Origin: Azorinus chamasolen
Taxonomy: Eukaryota; Mollusca; Bivalvia; Cardiida; Solecurtidae
Assembly: GCA_963576725.1 (NCBI GenBank)
Contig: OY755236.1
Span: 63,958,636-64,022,635 of the forward strand
Direction: 5' to 3'
DNA length: 64,000 nt
Part shown: one piece after another, positions 1-12,400 of the stretch
How positions within the stretch are numbered: the first letter of the stretch is position 1
How the letters are laid out: each line of letters starts with the position of its first letter
The notes under the pieces: model-generated
Seen by the model: only the letters and a program-made list of their open reading frames with translations
Told to the model about the DNA's origin: nothing
Database searches by the model: none
Translations under genes and position numbers: made by a program

Positions 1-166
1 TGAAACCATTGTGATAAATAGAGAATTTTTTCTCTATTTATCACAATGGTTTCAAAGCTACAAAATGCTAAATTTCATGGGGGTGTTTCTTCTAGTAAAT
101 GCTCCTTTTTGGTAGATTTATTCAAAGAGGTTGGATCTAAAAATAGCTTTTGAGAGAATGGGTTAA
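1..166 (-). mobile_element. Family C foldback, left part outside the window
   Basis: The palindrome TTGTGATAAATAGAGAA...TTCTCTATTTATCACAA occupies 11-50 with an eroded apex. The right end GAGAGAATGGGTTAA is at 152-166. It ends 22 bp before the splice donor of the membrane-protein exon at 188-410. Confidence 0.85.
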
Positions 167-187
167 GGGATCTAATGAATGCCTTAC

Positions 188-410
188 TTGTATGTTGGCA
201 CTCTGGCATCTGATGTGTCCATACTGCGTAGCTTGTGTCTTAGCTCGTTCAATATTGTTAGTAACTCCTGTGCATGGGGCTTCAGTCTCTCTAACTCTTG
301 TATATATACATCCCTGTCTATCACATTGTGCACTAACGATGGCTCGTTCTGTATATCTGAGGAACAATGAGAAACATGCAGTTTTTCAGTTAATTCTTTG
401 TAATTGTCAT
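188..410 (-). CDS. Membrane-protein gene: cytoplasmic helical exon
   Basis: The acceptor AATTTTTGTAG lies above 410. The frame continues from the previous exon as GAT (Asp180) and stays open to residue 253. It contains DRDVYIQELERLKPH and ELLTILNELRHKL, a heptad-like helix, then VPTY. The end is either the donor CAA|GTAAGG at 187 (phase 2, preferred) or, if unspliced, a stop TAA immediately afterwards. Both readings are consistent with a real exon. Confidence 0.72.
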
Positions 411-3400
411 CTACAAAAATTGTCATACGCTACAATTCTCAATGATAATATATCTTCCATAGTATTTTAAACAGTTTGTTTCTTCCAAACTTGCATAAAA
501 CATGCTGTTGTAGTCACGATTACCAAGGTGTATTAACAAGGTGATTCTCGTGCTCACACGCTATTGTTGACTGGTTTTAATTATACCTTTGCGGGGCTTT
601 ATGTCAGCAGTCGCCGCGAGTACAGCGCCCCAGTAACAGCGTAATTCGAATAAACCATCAAAGAAATAGCATATACAGTAAAATGGCAATAATCCGAGGC
701 CTGTTCGGAACTGAGAAAATGCTCAGATTACAGCTACACTCGGATTATCCATGAAATCATACTTTGTGGATTCAACGTGTCAAATCTATCGTAAAGTGTA
801 TGCACGTACATGTGCTTTTTCCCTACAGAATGCTAAACAGTTAATTGATATGTTTGCGAATTTTTAGACAAGTCTCGTTTAACCAGACGCTTGCTACGAG
901 AGATAAACAATCCTTATACAGTATTTCAGACGAACAAAGCCGAGTGTTCCGATTATTAATTTCAATTCAACTCGCCCTAGTTTTCCTTATCACAAAACAG
1001 CACGGGAGCGAAGCGATGTTGTTTGTTAACTTCCACAACTAAATGAAATGTCGACGAATGGAAAATTAGGCAAACTAATACTCATAAGTACAAGGTTATA
1101 CACTACAACTGTTCTATGTCTAATAGTTTGAAACAAATTTTGGGTTTATTGTGAAGGGTCAGTTAAACGGACCCGTCCCATACAAACTACAGTGAAACTT
1201 CGGTCGCAGCTGTGAATGGTGTTTACCGTTATCACTTATATAAGTAAAGAATCGATGCATTATATACAATTATGCGTTGTACAGGTTCAAATTACTGCCT
1301 ACATACATGTATACTGTTGGACCCGATGTTATTCACACGTAGTTGCAAAACTAACACAGTGGCACCTCTAATTGCTAGGGGCACACGGAGTCACAAGACA
1401 TCAACAATGGAGGTGAGATAAATTGACTTCGAAGTGTCGATGCATGCTCAGATTAGGCAGGTAATTTTAATAAAGCAATTGAATGGAGGGACCGAGAAGC
1501 ATGCTCGAAAAATCGGATTATGGAGACTCGGATTACGCTGTACATAGTTGTACTGAAGTAATAGATTTCATGTCCGGACTATACAAATTCCCTCGGATTA
1601 GACCATATACTTGGAAAATCGCTCCTCGGATTATCGCCGTTTTACTGTAGTTATGGTTGTATTTTGAACAATTAAATGAACACAGGAAAGCAGAAAAAAG
1701 ATTTTATGCAAGAATAGCGTTAATACACTTTTGTTTCGGGCAATAACATCTGCAGTGCCCCTTGGGACTGCTGTTGTCCTCCCCCTTTGGGCTCGGGACA
1801 AAAACAGCCCCTTGGGACACTGCAGATGTTATTGCCCAAAAAACGTGTATTAACCCTCTATTGTAGTTTGGCTATGGCAGAAATTGTAGAATCAGACCTA
1901 TATTATTCCAACACACATCAGTGCAGACGCTGATGAGACAGCTCATATAGGAGTCATCTGATCTGGGTCTTCTCTGTTTGCAAATGAATTAAAGGTGTAT
2001 TTATAGAATAAAGGGTTAAATAGAAACATTGTTTTGAATAAAATTTGCCTAGAAGTACATTATTTGAATACAAAGTAACTTTTTGTCTGTAAAGTTTGTC
2101 TTCCACTTAAATTCTGAAAATATTTTTTCTTCAATTTCTTATTGAAAATCAGTGTGTTTCATGTTGACCCTCTTCCTCAAATAAATGCTTTTTTACACAT
2201 TTGCAAACTGGGGAGACCCAGATCAGATGGTTCCTGTAGGAACCGTCTGATCACAGTATTCTCTGATTGCTTATGAAATTATAATAGATCTGATTCTACA
2301 GTTTCTACCAATATGAAACATTCTGATCTGGGTCTACTCTGTTTGCAAATATGGAGGAAAGGATTAAGCGTTCTATGAGTAGAGAACAGTCACTTACCAA
2401 ACCCTCCATTATCATACATAGGCACCTTTTTCACAATTCCAGCTTGCATATTGCCAACAGCATAGTGAGTCCTATTTAAATTCACATTCCTCCTGCAACA
2501 ACAACACCAAGCAGTCAGAGAAAACATATTCAAACACTAAGTGCTATAAGGCTGTACTAACTAGTTAAATACAATGGAAGTATCAAAACTATCCAAAAAT
2601 TCTCCACATATATAGAGTCAATTTATCATTATTGGTGCATTATTTAGTACAATAAAGAACTAGTCCCCTCCAGTTTTACTGCATTTTAACTGATCTCATT
2701 GTATATTTCTTTTGCATTGTGGCATATTTCAAGTTTTTGCTCATTCCCACTTTTCACTTTGTTGCAAAGCAACTACTGTAGATAAAAACTTATCCAATTA
2801 GCAAATGATAAGTACTGACTGATCAATGATAGTCCACTTATTACACTTATGACATAATGGCATTAAACAGTCAATCAGAGATCTGTTAACCTGCTCATGT
2901 CAATACACCGGTAAAACTGACAGTGTAGATCATCAAAAATACACGAGTTCCTCTCATACGTATACTGTTAGTCTGAATAAATCTACCAGTACTTGCCTGC
3001 AGCTATTGATCTTATCTAATCTTGCTGTAAATGTCACAAATACAAACACACCAGACCTACATGTATTACTGAACCTATGGCCCATTATTGGTGATCATCT
3101 AGGAAAGAATTGAATATCAATGGTGAGTCTTTCAATAAATTCTAGATTGTGTTACAATATGACAACAATAAACTTACATCCTAAAATTTACATTTAATGA
3201 AAGATTCACTCTGATATTCAACCCATTATCTGCTACAAACATCTTTCCCCAACTTTCCTTTGCAAACAAAGTAGACCAAGATCAGATGGCCTCTTTAGGA
3301 GCTGTCTGATCTGGGTCTGCCCTGTTTGCTTACCAAATAATATAGATCTGATTCTACCGTTTCTGCCGAAACTAAAAAATCCTTTTTTCATATACCAATC

Positions 3401-6400
3401 ACAACAAGAGCTTCGTGTGATAGAGCATTATACACTTGAAGTGACCTTGACCTTTGACCAACTGACCTCAAAATAAATAGGGGTCATCTACTTGGCCATG
3501 ACCAATCTTCCAACTAAGTATGAAGACAGCACCCCTAATAGTTATTAAGTTATTGAGCAGACATTTTTGGAGTGAAGTTCAGTGACCTTGACCTTTGACC
3601 TCAAAATCAATAGGGGTCATCTACTTGCCATGACCAACCTCCCTACTAAATATGAAGGCAGCACACCCAATAGTTAAAAAGTTATTGAGAGGACAAGATG
3701 TTTTAGTTGATGGCTACTATGACCTTGACCTTTGACCGACTGACCTCAAAATCAATAGTGGTCATCTAATAGCCATGACCAACCATCTTACTAAGTATGA
3801 AGACAGCACACCTAATACTTTTCAAGTTACTGAGCGGACAAGATTTTTGAGTTGAAGGCCACTGTGACCTTGACCTTTGACCAACTGACCCCAAAATCAG
3901 GGGTCATCTACTAGCCATGACCAACCTTCCTACTAATATGAAGACAGTACACCTAATACTTGTCAAGTTGGACAAGACTTTTCGGGTGGATGGTCACTGT
4001 GACCTTGACCTTTGACTGACTGACCTCAAAATTAATAGGGGTCACCTACTAGCCATGACCAACCTTCCAGCTGAGTATGAAGACAGCACACTTAATACAT
4101 ATCAAGTTATTGATCGGACAAGATTTTTGAGTTGAAGGTCACTGTGATCTTGACCTTTGACCGACTGATCTCAAAATCGATAGTGTCATCTACTGGCCAT
4201 GACCTACCTCCCATTCATATATGAGGACTGTGCACCTAATAGTTATTGAGCGGAGAAAGATTTGGCTAACAGATGTTCTAACGGATTGAACCTAGTGGGA
4301 CTTTTGTTTAAACAAGAGGGCCTGAAAGGCCCTGATATCGCTCACCAGACAATCAGAGAAGAAGATTTTCAAAGTTTTCACTACATGTTTCTATAGAAAA
4401 TTAGCCAGCCCTGGGCAGGGTCAATTTTAAACCCAGGGGCATAATTTTTATAACTTTGGTAGAGGACATGAACATGATGCTGTGTGCCACATATGAAAGC
4501 TGAATACCTTCCAGTTTCAGGAGAAGATTTTCAAAGTTTTCACTACATGCTTCTATAGGGAGAATAATGGTGTTGTTAACACCCTTTCCTCCATTAATAG
4601 GCCTTTCAACCCCTTGGCAAACAGAGTATACCAAGATCAGATGGCTGATCAGGGTCTGCTCTGTTTGCTTTTGACATGATATAGTTCTGATTCTAGTACT
4701 TATCAGGTCACAGTTTTTGCTTATTCATCCACAACAGAAATTATGTTAATTAATATTCATGATGGCATTATCTCCTACATGAATATTCATTCATGGTCTA
4801 AAGGGTTAAGAAATGACTAACTCTACCCCACATAATTGTAAGCCACAGCACTCCAAGCTAATACACAGTGAGTGCACCTGTCTGCAGTATACTGCTTGAC
4901 CTAATTATCAGTGACCAGTAAAGGATCTGATTGTTCTAATCTGCAGTCAGCTATATAAAAATGGTTACCCCTGGGACGGGGTCAATTTTGACCCCAAGGG
5001 CATAATATATATAACATTTGCACAGAACCTGATCATGATGTTATGTGCCAAATGTGAAAGCTGAGAACCTTCCAGTTTCAGAGGAGAAGATTTTCAAAGT
5101 TTCACTATAAGTTTCTATTCAAAACTGACCACCCCTGGGGCGGGGCCAATTTTGAACCCAGGGGCATAATTTATACACTTTTTGTAGAGGACCTGGACAT
5201 GATGTTATGTGCCAAATATGAAAGCTGAGAACCCTGTAGATTCAGAAGAAAAGATTTTCAAAGTTGTCACTATATGTTTCTATTCAAAACTGGCTACCCC
5301 TGGGCGGGGCCAATTTTGACCCCAGGGCCATAATTTATATAACTTTTGTAGAGGACCTGAACATGATGCTATGTGCCAAATATGAAAGCTGAGAACCCTG
5401 TAGATTCAGAGGAGAAGATTTTCAAAGTTGTCAGTATACGTTTCTAATGAAATCTGGCTACCCCTGAGGCGGGGCCAATTTTGACCCCAGGGCCATAATT
5501 TATATAACTTTTGTAGAGGACCTGAACATGATGATATGTGCTAAATATGAAAGCTGAGAACCCTGTAGATTCAGAGGAGAAGATTTTCAAAGTTGTCACT
5601 ATATGTTTCTATTCAAAACTGGCTACCCCTGGGGCGGGGCCAATTTTGACCCCAGGGGCATAATTTATATAACTTTTGTAGAGGACCTGAACATGATGCT
5701 ATGTGCCAAATATGAAAGCTGAGAACCTTGTAGATTCAGAGGAGAAGATTTTCAAAGTTTTACTATATATTTCAATAGAAAACAAGGCACTCCTGGGGCG
5801 GGGCCAATTTTGACCCCAGGGACAAAATTTATATAACTTTTGTAGAGGACCTAAAGATGATGCTATGTACCAAAGATGAAAGCTGAGAACCCTGTAGATT
5901 CAGAGGAGAAGATTTTTAAAGGTTCAAATTGTTGACGCCCGACGACGCACGACGGACGACGACGGACGACGGACATCAAGTGATCACAAAAGCTCACCCT
6001 GAGCACAAAAGTGCTCTGGTGAGCTAAAAATACACACAAGTCGAAAAATAGACCCACAAGTAAAGGAAGAACAAAAGTCCATTTTATATGTACACAGAAG
6101 CAAATGAGAGGGGTATGCTTATCTAGTCAGTTTTATATGAATACAGAAGCCAATGAGAGGGGTATGCTTACCTAGTACATCTAATATGAATACAGAAGCC
6201 AATGAGATGAGTTTACCTAGTCCGTTTTATATGAATACAGCAGCCAATGCGAGGGGTATGCTTACCTAGTCCGTCTTATATGTATACAGAAGCCAATGAG
6301 AACTATGATACACAGGAGAAGTCCTGCTGACACGCCTGCTATTACTCCTATAATCACATCAGAGTTGTCACTCTCCTCTTTAGCTGTAAATATATGCAAA

Positions 6401-9400
6401 ATTGTGTAAATCATATATTGTCATAATCGCTGTATGGTATAAATCCGTATAAGTTCAAAAACGTATCCAGTTTGATTCAACCTTCACTAATAGATAATTT
6501 TTTTACGCCTTTTTAAACTGTTTGATATTGGAATAATGCAGATCTGATTCTAGTTTCTAATTTTCTAGATTCAATTATAGCCATAAAACATGACTGTGCC
6601 CCTATGTCATAAAAAAAACACTAAATAATATTAATGATGTCATTAAGCCTTACATGATTTATATTCATGAGGTAAAAGTATAAATGTTAAATCCACTACA
6701 TAATCCATTTGTTTATCAGTTGAACATCAGTATTTTGCCACTGTGGGGTCATGCAAGGCAAATGATGTCCTAGAACTGTAGAGAGCAGAATCATTTTTCA
6801 GCCAGTCTAAATCTTGCTGGTTAAACATCCATGTTGGATACTCATGGGGAATTTAATGACATCATGAATATTAATTAGATTACATTTTATAATGGCATTC
6901 GAACACAGTATATTTTAGCCATGATGGCAAGTGTAGAATCAGATCTATAATGTTTCATAGGCAAACACAGTAGACCCTGATCAGACGACTCCTTCAGGAG
7001 CCATCAGATCGAGGTCTACTCTGTTTGCAAAGGCATGAAAAGGCATTATATGAAAAAAGGGTTAAATCAATATTTATGGAGAAACTGAAAAGGGTTTAAA
7101 GAAAACATATAACCAAAACAAGATGTATTTGTGAAACACTATGCCCCTGGCCAATTTGACCTTTGACCCTGAAGGATGACCTTGACATGTCACTCCTAAA
7201 ATGTGAAGATTCATGAGATACACATGCATGCCGAATATCAAGACTCTATCTCTACTAGTTCAAAAGTTATGGCCAATGTTAAAGTTGGTGATTTGACCTA
7301 TATATTTGACCTCTGACCTTGAAGGATGATCTTGACTTTGACATATCACCCCTCTAAATGTGCGGCTTTATGAGATACATATGCATGACAAACATCAACT
7401 CTCTATCTGTACTGGCTCAAAAGTTATGACCAACATTAAAGTTGCTGACAAACAAACAGACAGACAGGGCAAAAACAATATGCCCCCTAGATCTGATCTG
7501 GGGGACATAAAAAAAAAAACCACTCTTTGTAGACAATACTGTGACTGCTAGCTTTAACACTGTGCTACTACGGTACTCAACAATTTCACAAAAACAAGAG
7601 CTACCACGGTTTTGACAGATATCAATGGTGAATTTCCACATCAAATAGTGATGATGATGAAATAGTGAAACCTCCTTTACTCCATGATTATTCTTGTAAG
7701 TAATAATTACAGAATGTTTGTAATGAACCAAAGAATATTTGGCCATGGCAGAAACTGTGGAATCATATCTACATGTATATTATTTCATAAGCAAAACAAG
7801 GAAGACTCTAATCAGATGGCTCCTACAGGAGTCATCTGATCTGGGTCTTCTCTGTTTGCAAAGGCGTAGAAAGGCGTATTGATGGAGTAGGGGGTAACAA
7901 ACATTGCAAGTGCAGAATTTTGCTTAAAGTTTGAAACTGATACATGTACCATGAAAACTGAAAACAAGAGTACCACATGAATATCTTATTATGAAAAATC
8001 AATAGTTCAAAGGGCAAATATGTATGATAAGTAACAATGCCTTACTAGATTGTAGATGTTGTAATGACGAAAAACTTTCATGTTTGGATGGGATAGCTTA
8101 ACCCTTTCCCTCATATAAGTGCTTTTTTGCACCTTTGCACATGGAGTAGATCCAAATCGGATGGCTCCTTTAGAAGCTATCTGATCGAGGTCAGCTCTGT
8201 TTGCTTATCAAATTATGTAGATATGATTCTTCAGTTTCTGCCAATACCAAAATATCCTTTGTACAAATGCTATTGCAAATATTCAGCTAATGAATATTTA
8301 TGATTTTTTATTTCTTACATGAATATTAAACAGGGAAAGGATTAACTGTCAGATGTAAAAAAATGAAAAATGTCAGTTTTTCACAAAATGACAACAATGA
8401 AACTTATGATGATGTCACCAAGGTTGTCCCAATATTCCATTTATTTTATGGAAAAACAGACAAGCTAATAAGAGGAGTCCATCGACAGATTTATTTAAGA
8501 CAGCTAGATAAATGGACAAGCAAAGTCACATCAGTATAGTACACCACTCCTGCTACTGTTGTGTGGGATACAATAATAGCCTACGTTATTACCCACATGT
8601 AGTTTTCTGCATCCTTGTATATAGTGATGAACATTTCCATAGCAAACAGAGCAGACCCTGATCAGATGGCTCCTATAGGAGTCGTCTGATCTGGGACTAC
8701 TCTGTTTGCATATGCATGAAAACACGTTTATATGAAGGAAAGAGTTAAAAGATAATGAAGGATGCAGAAAACTACATGTGGATAATAACATAGGATATTA
8801 TTGGTATATCTGGTAAAAATGGTCAGATTTATGTACATCTTCATATCAATGTTGTTCATATGTGAGAGTTTGAAGTAAACCCTCCCATTGGTGTATGAGG
8901 AGTTGGACACACAAGATTTTCAGGATGTATGTACATATGTATGTACATATGGAAAGATGGACAAAAGCAAGGCTATATGCCTCCCACCTTGTGTGGGGGC
9001 TTTAAAAAAATACTGTATCAATGTTCTCACCAATAAAAATGATTTTTATGACAAACAGTACAGACCCTGATCAAAGGGCTCCATTGGTAGCCCATTGATC
9101 TGGGTCTACACTGTTTGAAAAGATCTTATACACTTGGTTCCCTCCCATTAAGGGTTAATTTTCCCCTGATCAGTGTTATAACTGAAAATACATGTATGAT
9201 GCATGTACTGTCGGTGTCTAAATTACACTCCTCAGTTCAAAAAGATTTACAAAATGATATTTTCAAAGCATTTTCATAAAGTGGCTATATGTGGTTATAT
9301 TAGTATACACCTACATATACAGATGCTGCCCTGTAATGGCCCTGAGTATACAAACTTGGCCTCCCCATTACATGTTGCTAGGCACTCACGACTGCTCTCC

Positions 9401-12400
9401 TCCAGGAAGAACACACACCGTGTACACAGCCCCTCTGCATCACACTCAAGGCAGTCCGCAGCCAAACAAGAGTCTACAAATAGCCAAACACACCAAAGCT
9501 CCCATCTATGCTTGGACATGAAACGCACGCTTACAGACATGCTATAAGACAATATGGTAATGTGACCAGCAGACAGACATGCTGACAGTCAGGCAAGCAG
9601 ACCCAGAATGATAGACAAACATGCTAATAGACAAACAGACAGTAAGACAATACACAAATACATGTACTTAATCCTTTACCTGATAGAAGCGCCTTTTGAC
9701 ACATGCAAACATAGTACACCTAGATCATTCTGAGGGTGAATTTTCATGGAAAAATTTAAAGTTAAACATACAAATAATAAATGTCTGCATGGATTACAGG
9801 AAAAAGCTCCAAGAAAATCAAGAAGCATTTCTTTAAGCAACAATTTTTAAGCATACAACACATTTTCACTTTTTCACAAGCAGACAACAGCTAGACAAAC
9901 ACTAAAATGCAGACATTTTCTACAGCAAACACCATCAAAAGTTAAAAACATTTTCGAATTTTTTCCCTGAATAACCCCTTCAACACTAAGGGAATTTTGT
10001 CTGCAAAAATCGTTGTCTGCTTTAATTCTTAACATACAATGTTCTTTAATTTCTTTTCAAAACTACAGATTCTGAAACTGTTTGGATTCTTATGAAGTTA
10101 CTCCTTGTGCCAAAAATACATATAATTTCATAAGTGTTAGAAGCATTATTAAAGCAGAAAACATTTCAAAGTGCTGACACTTTCTAAAACAGACATTTCA
10201 TAAAGCAGACATGTTTTCTGGAGCATATTCTAACCATATTTTAATCAGTACCAATAAAATGTAAATTAAAAAATAATCTATTAACACTTTCTAAACCCTT
10301 TACCTAAATGAATAATTAGCTGTTTTTTATAATCATTAGGAATATGGGAGTGGTGTTCTACCATGGCAGACACTGTAGAACCTCATCTACAAGTATATTA
10401 TTTACTAAGCAAACAAAGCAGACCCTGATCAGATGACTGCTACCTCAGCCATATGGTCTGGTAAGGTGTTGCTATCAGGTACATCTTTAACCAAGAAAGT
10501 TTTCGAACAGTTTGGATTTAGATACAAGTCTGAGTAACTTTGCTTCTCATCAAAACTAAAACTGTTTGCCACATGAAATTTCAAAAGAAACAGAAGGCAA
10601 AACCTACTTTGAGAGTCTGAGCTAACAAATGTTTTGCAAAGCACATAAAAATTAACCCTTTCCCTGTTATTATGACATCATGAAAATTCATTTACTAAAG
10701 TTTTATACTATAAGCTTTTCAAGGATTTTTTTTGCTCTAACAAAAACTGTAGAATCAGATCTATATCATGTCAAAAGCAAACAGAGGAGACCCTGATCAA
10801 ACGGTTCCTATAGGAGCCATTTGATCTGGATCTTCTCTGTTTGCAAATGCGTGAAAATGCGCTTATATGAGGGAAAGGGTCAACTAAAGACCAAGATTTA
10901 AAGAAATCGTTTCTACAATAAACCCATATTTTCAATAACAGCAAGAGACATGGCATTTGTTATATTCAATCATTCTTATAAAGATTGTCAATTTGAGCTT
11001 ACATCGAGAAAAAAAAAGCCCCTATGAAATGCCCCTAGGATACAAAATAAATCGTTTTTGTCGATATTTATACCTTTTTTGTTGTATAACAAAAATATAT
11101 CATTGATCTATGTCAAACAGTTATAAAAACTAAAACTTGACACAAATTAACACTAACACATTGGCATATAACATCAGGGTCTCCTATATCAAACATTTAT
11201 GAAAGTTTGGTTTCCTCCAGCATTTTGTTGCCGATTTTCTATATACTTCTTTTCAGCATATAAACAAACAATTTATGTAATGTTTAGGCATTTTTAAAAC
11301 ACATTTCAAGTAGAGACTATCACTAATCTTTCACCTAATAGACACCTTTTCAAACAGAATAGACCCAGATCAGATGGAACCAGTAGGAGCCGTCAGATCA
11401 CGGTGTGCTCTGTATGAGTACAGAATAATATTTATACATGTACATGTAGATCTGATTTTTTTTACAGTTTTTGCCATGGCCAAAAACTCCTGTTTTCATA
11501 GCATCAGGAGCCAAAGTGTTTGCTACCTAGTTTATCATTGTATATTTAGAAATTAACCCTTCCCCTGTTCCGTGTTTATTCCAAATTTCAATACCTACTG
11601 AATATTCATAGGAAAAATAGTTGCCACAAAATATTGAAGGTGGAACTTTGTAGACATTTTAGAAAGCAAAGAAACAGATCTATCAATTTCTATTAGCAAA
11701 CAGAGTAGACCCTGATCAGACGGCTCCTCTAGGAGCCGTCTGATCTGGGTTTACTCTATTTGCAAATGCATAAAAACACGTTTATAAAAGGTTAAAGAAA
11801 TGTCCACTCTACATCTTGAAGCTGGTGACAATGTATCAAGCAGAAAAAGTGTCTGGCAGTCAAAGGGTTAAGCCGGCAACAATATTGTTCAGAACACATG
11901 TACATGTACTAAAGATCAAGGTTTAAGACCAGATTTCATATTGATAGGATAAACACAAAACAGACATAAGCCTCTTGTTATCAATACAAAGAAATACAAT
12001 GCAAACTATTTCCCTGCTTCATTAGCAGATCATCCATTTACATAGAAAGAAGCTTTAGTTTAAACTACAATCTATATCATCTGAAAGGGATTTAACCCTT
12101 ATCCAGCTAACCATAACCATGCATGCATTAGCAAATGGTTTGATCAGATAAGTTTGATTAACTCTACATCTCAAATGGATCCAAACAGATTAACCCAACT
12201 TTCCTTCATTTATAAACACTTTTTCATGCCTTTGCAAACAGAGTAGACACAGATCAGATGACTACTGTAGAAGCCGTCTGATCAGGGTTTGCTCTGTTTG
12301 CTTATGAAATTATATAGATCTGATCCTATTATTTTTGTCTAAGCCAACAATTTCCTTTTAATTTTTTTATCTCATAAAATTAAATTAATGAATATTTATG

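Noticed and set aside
150..470. Plus-strand frame of 106 codons opposite the left-most exon
   Set aside because: It is the antisense shadow of the minus-strand exon at 188-410, which has a proper acceptor, donor and a phase match to the preceding exon.
10429..10956. Minus-strand frames rich in CNQ-R-RSDGSYR(N/S)HLIRVCSV
   Set aside because: The same peptide recurs at many places (8531, 18208, 30485, 35134) because it is the translation of the A/B hairpin, not a gene family.
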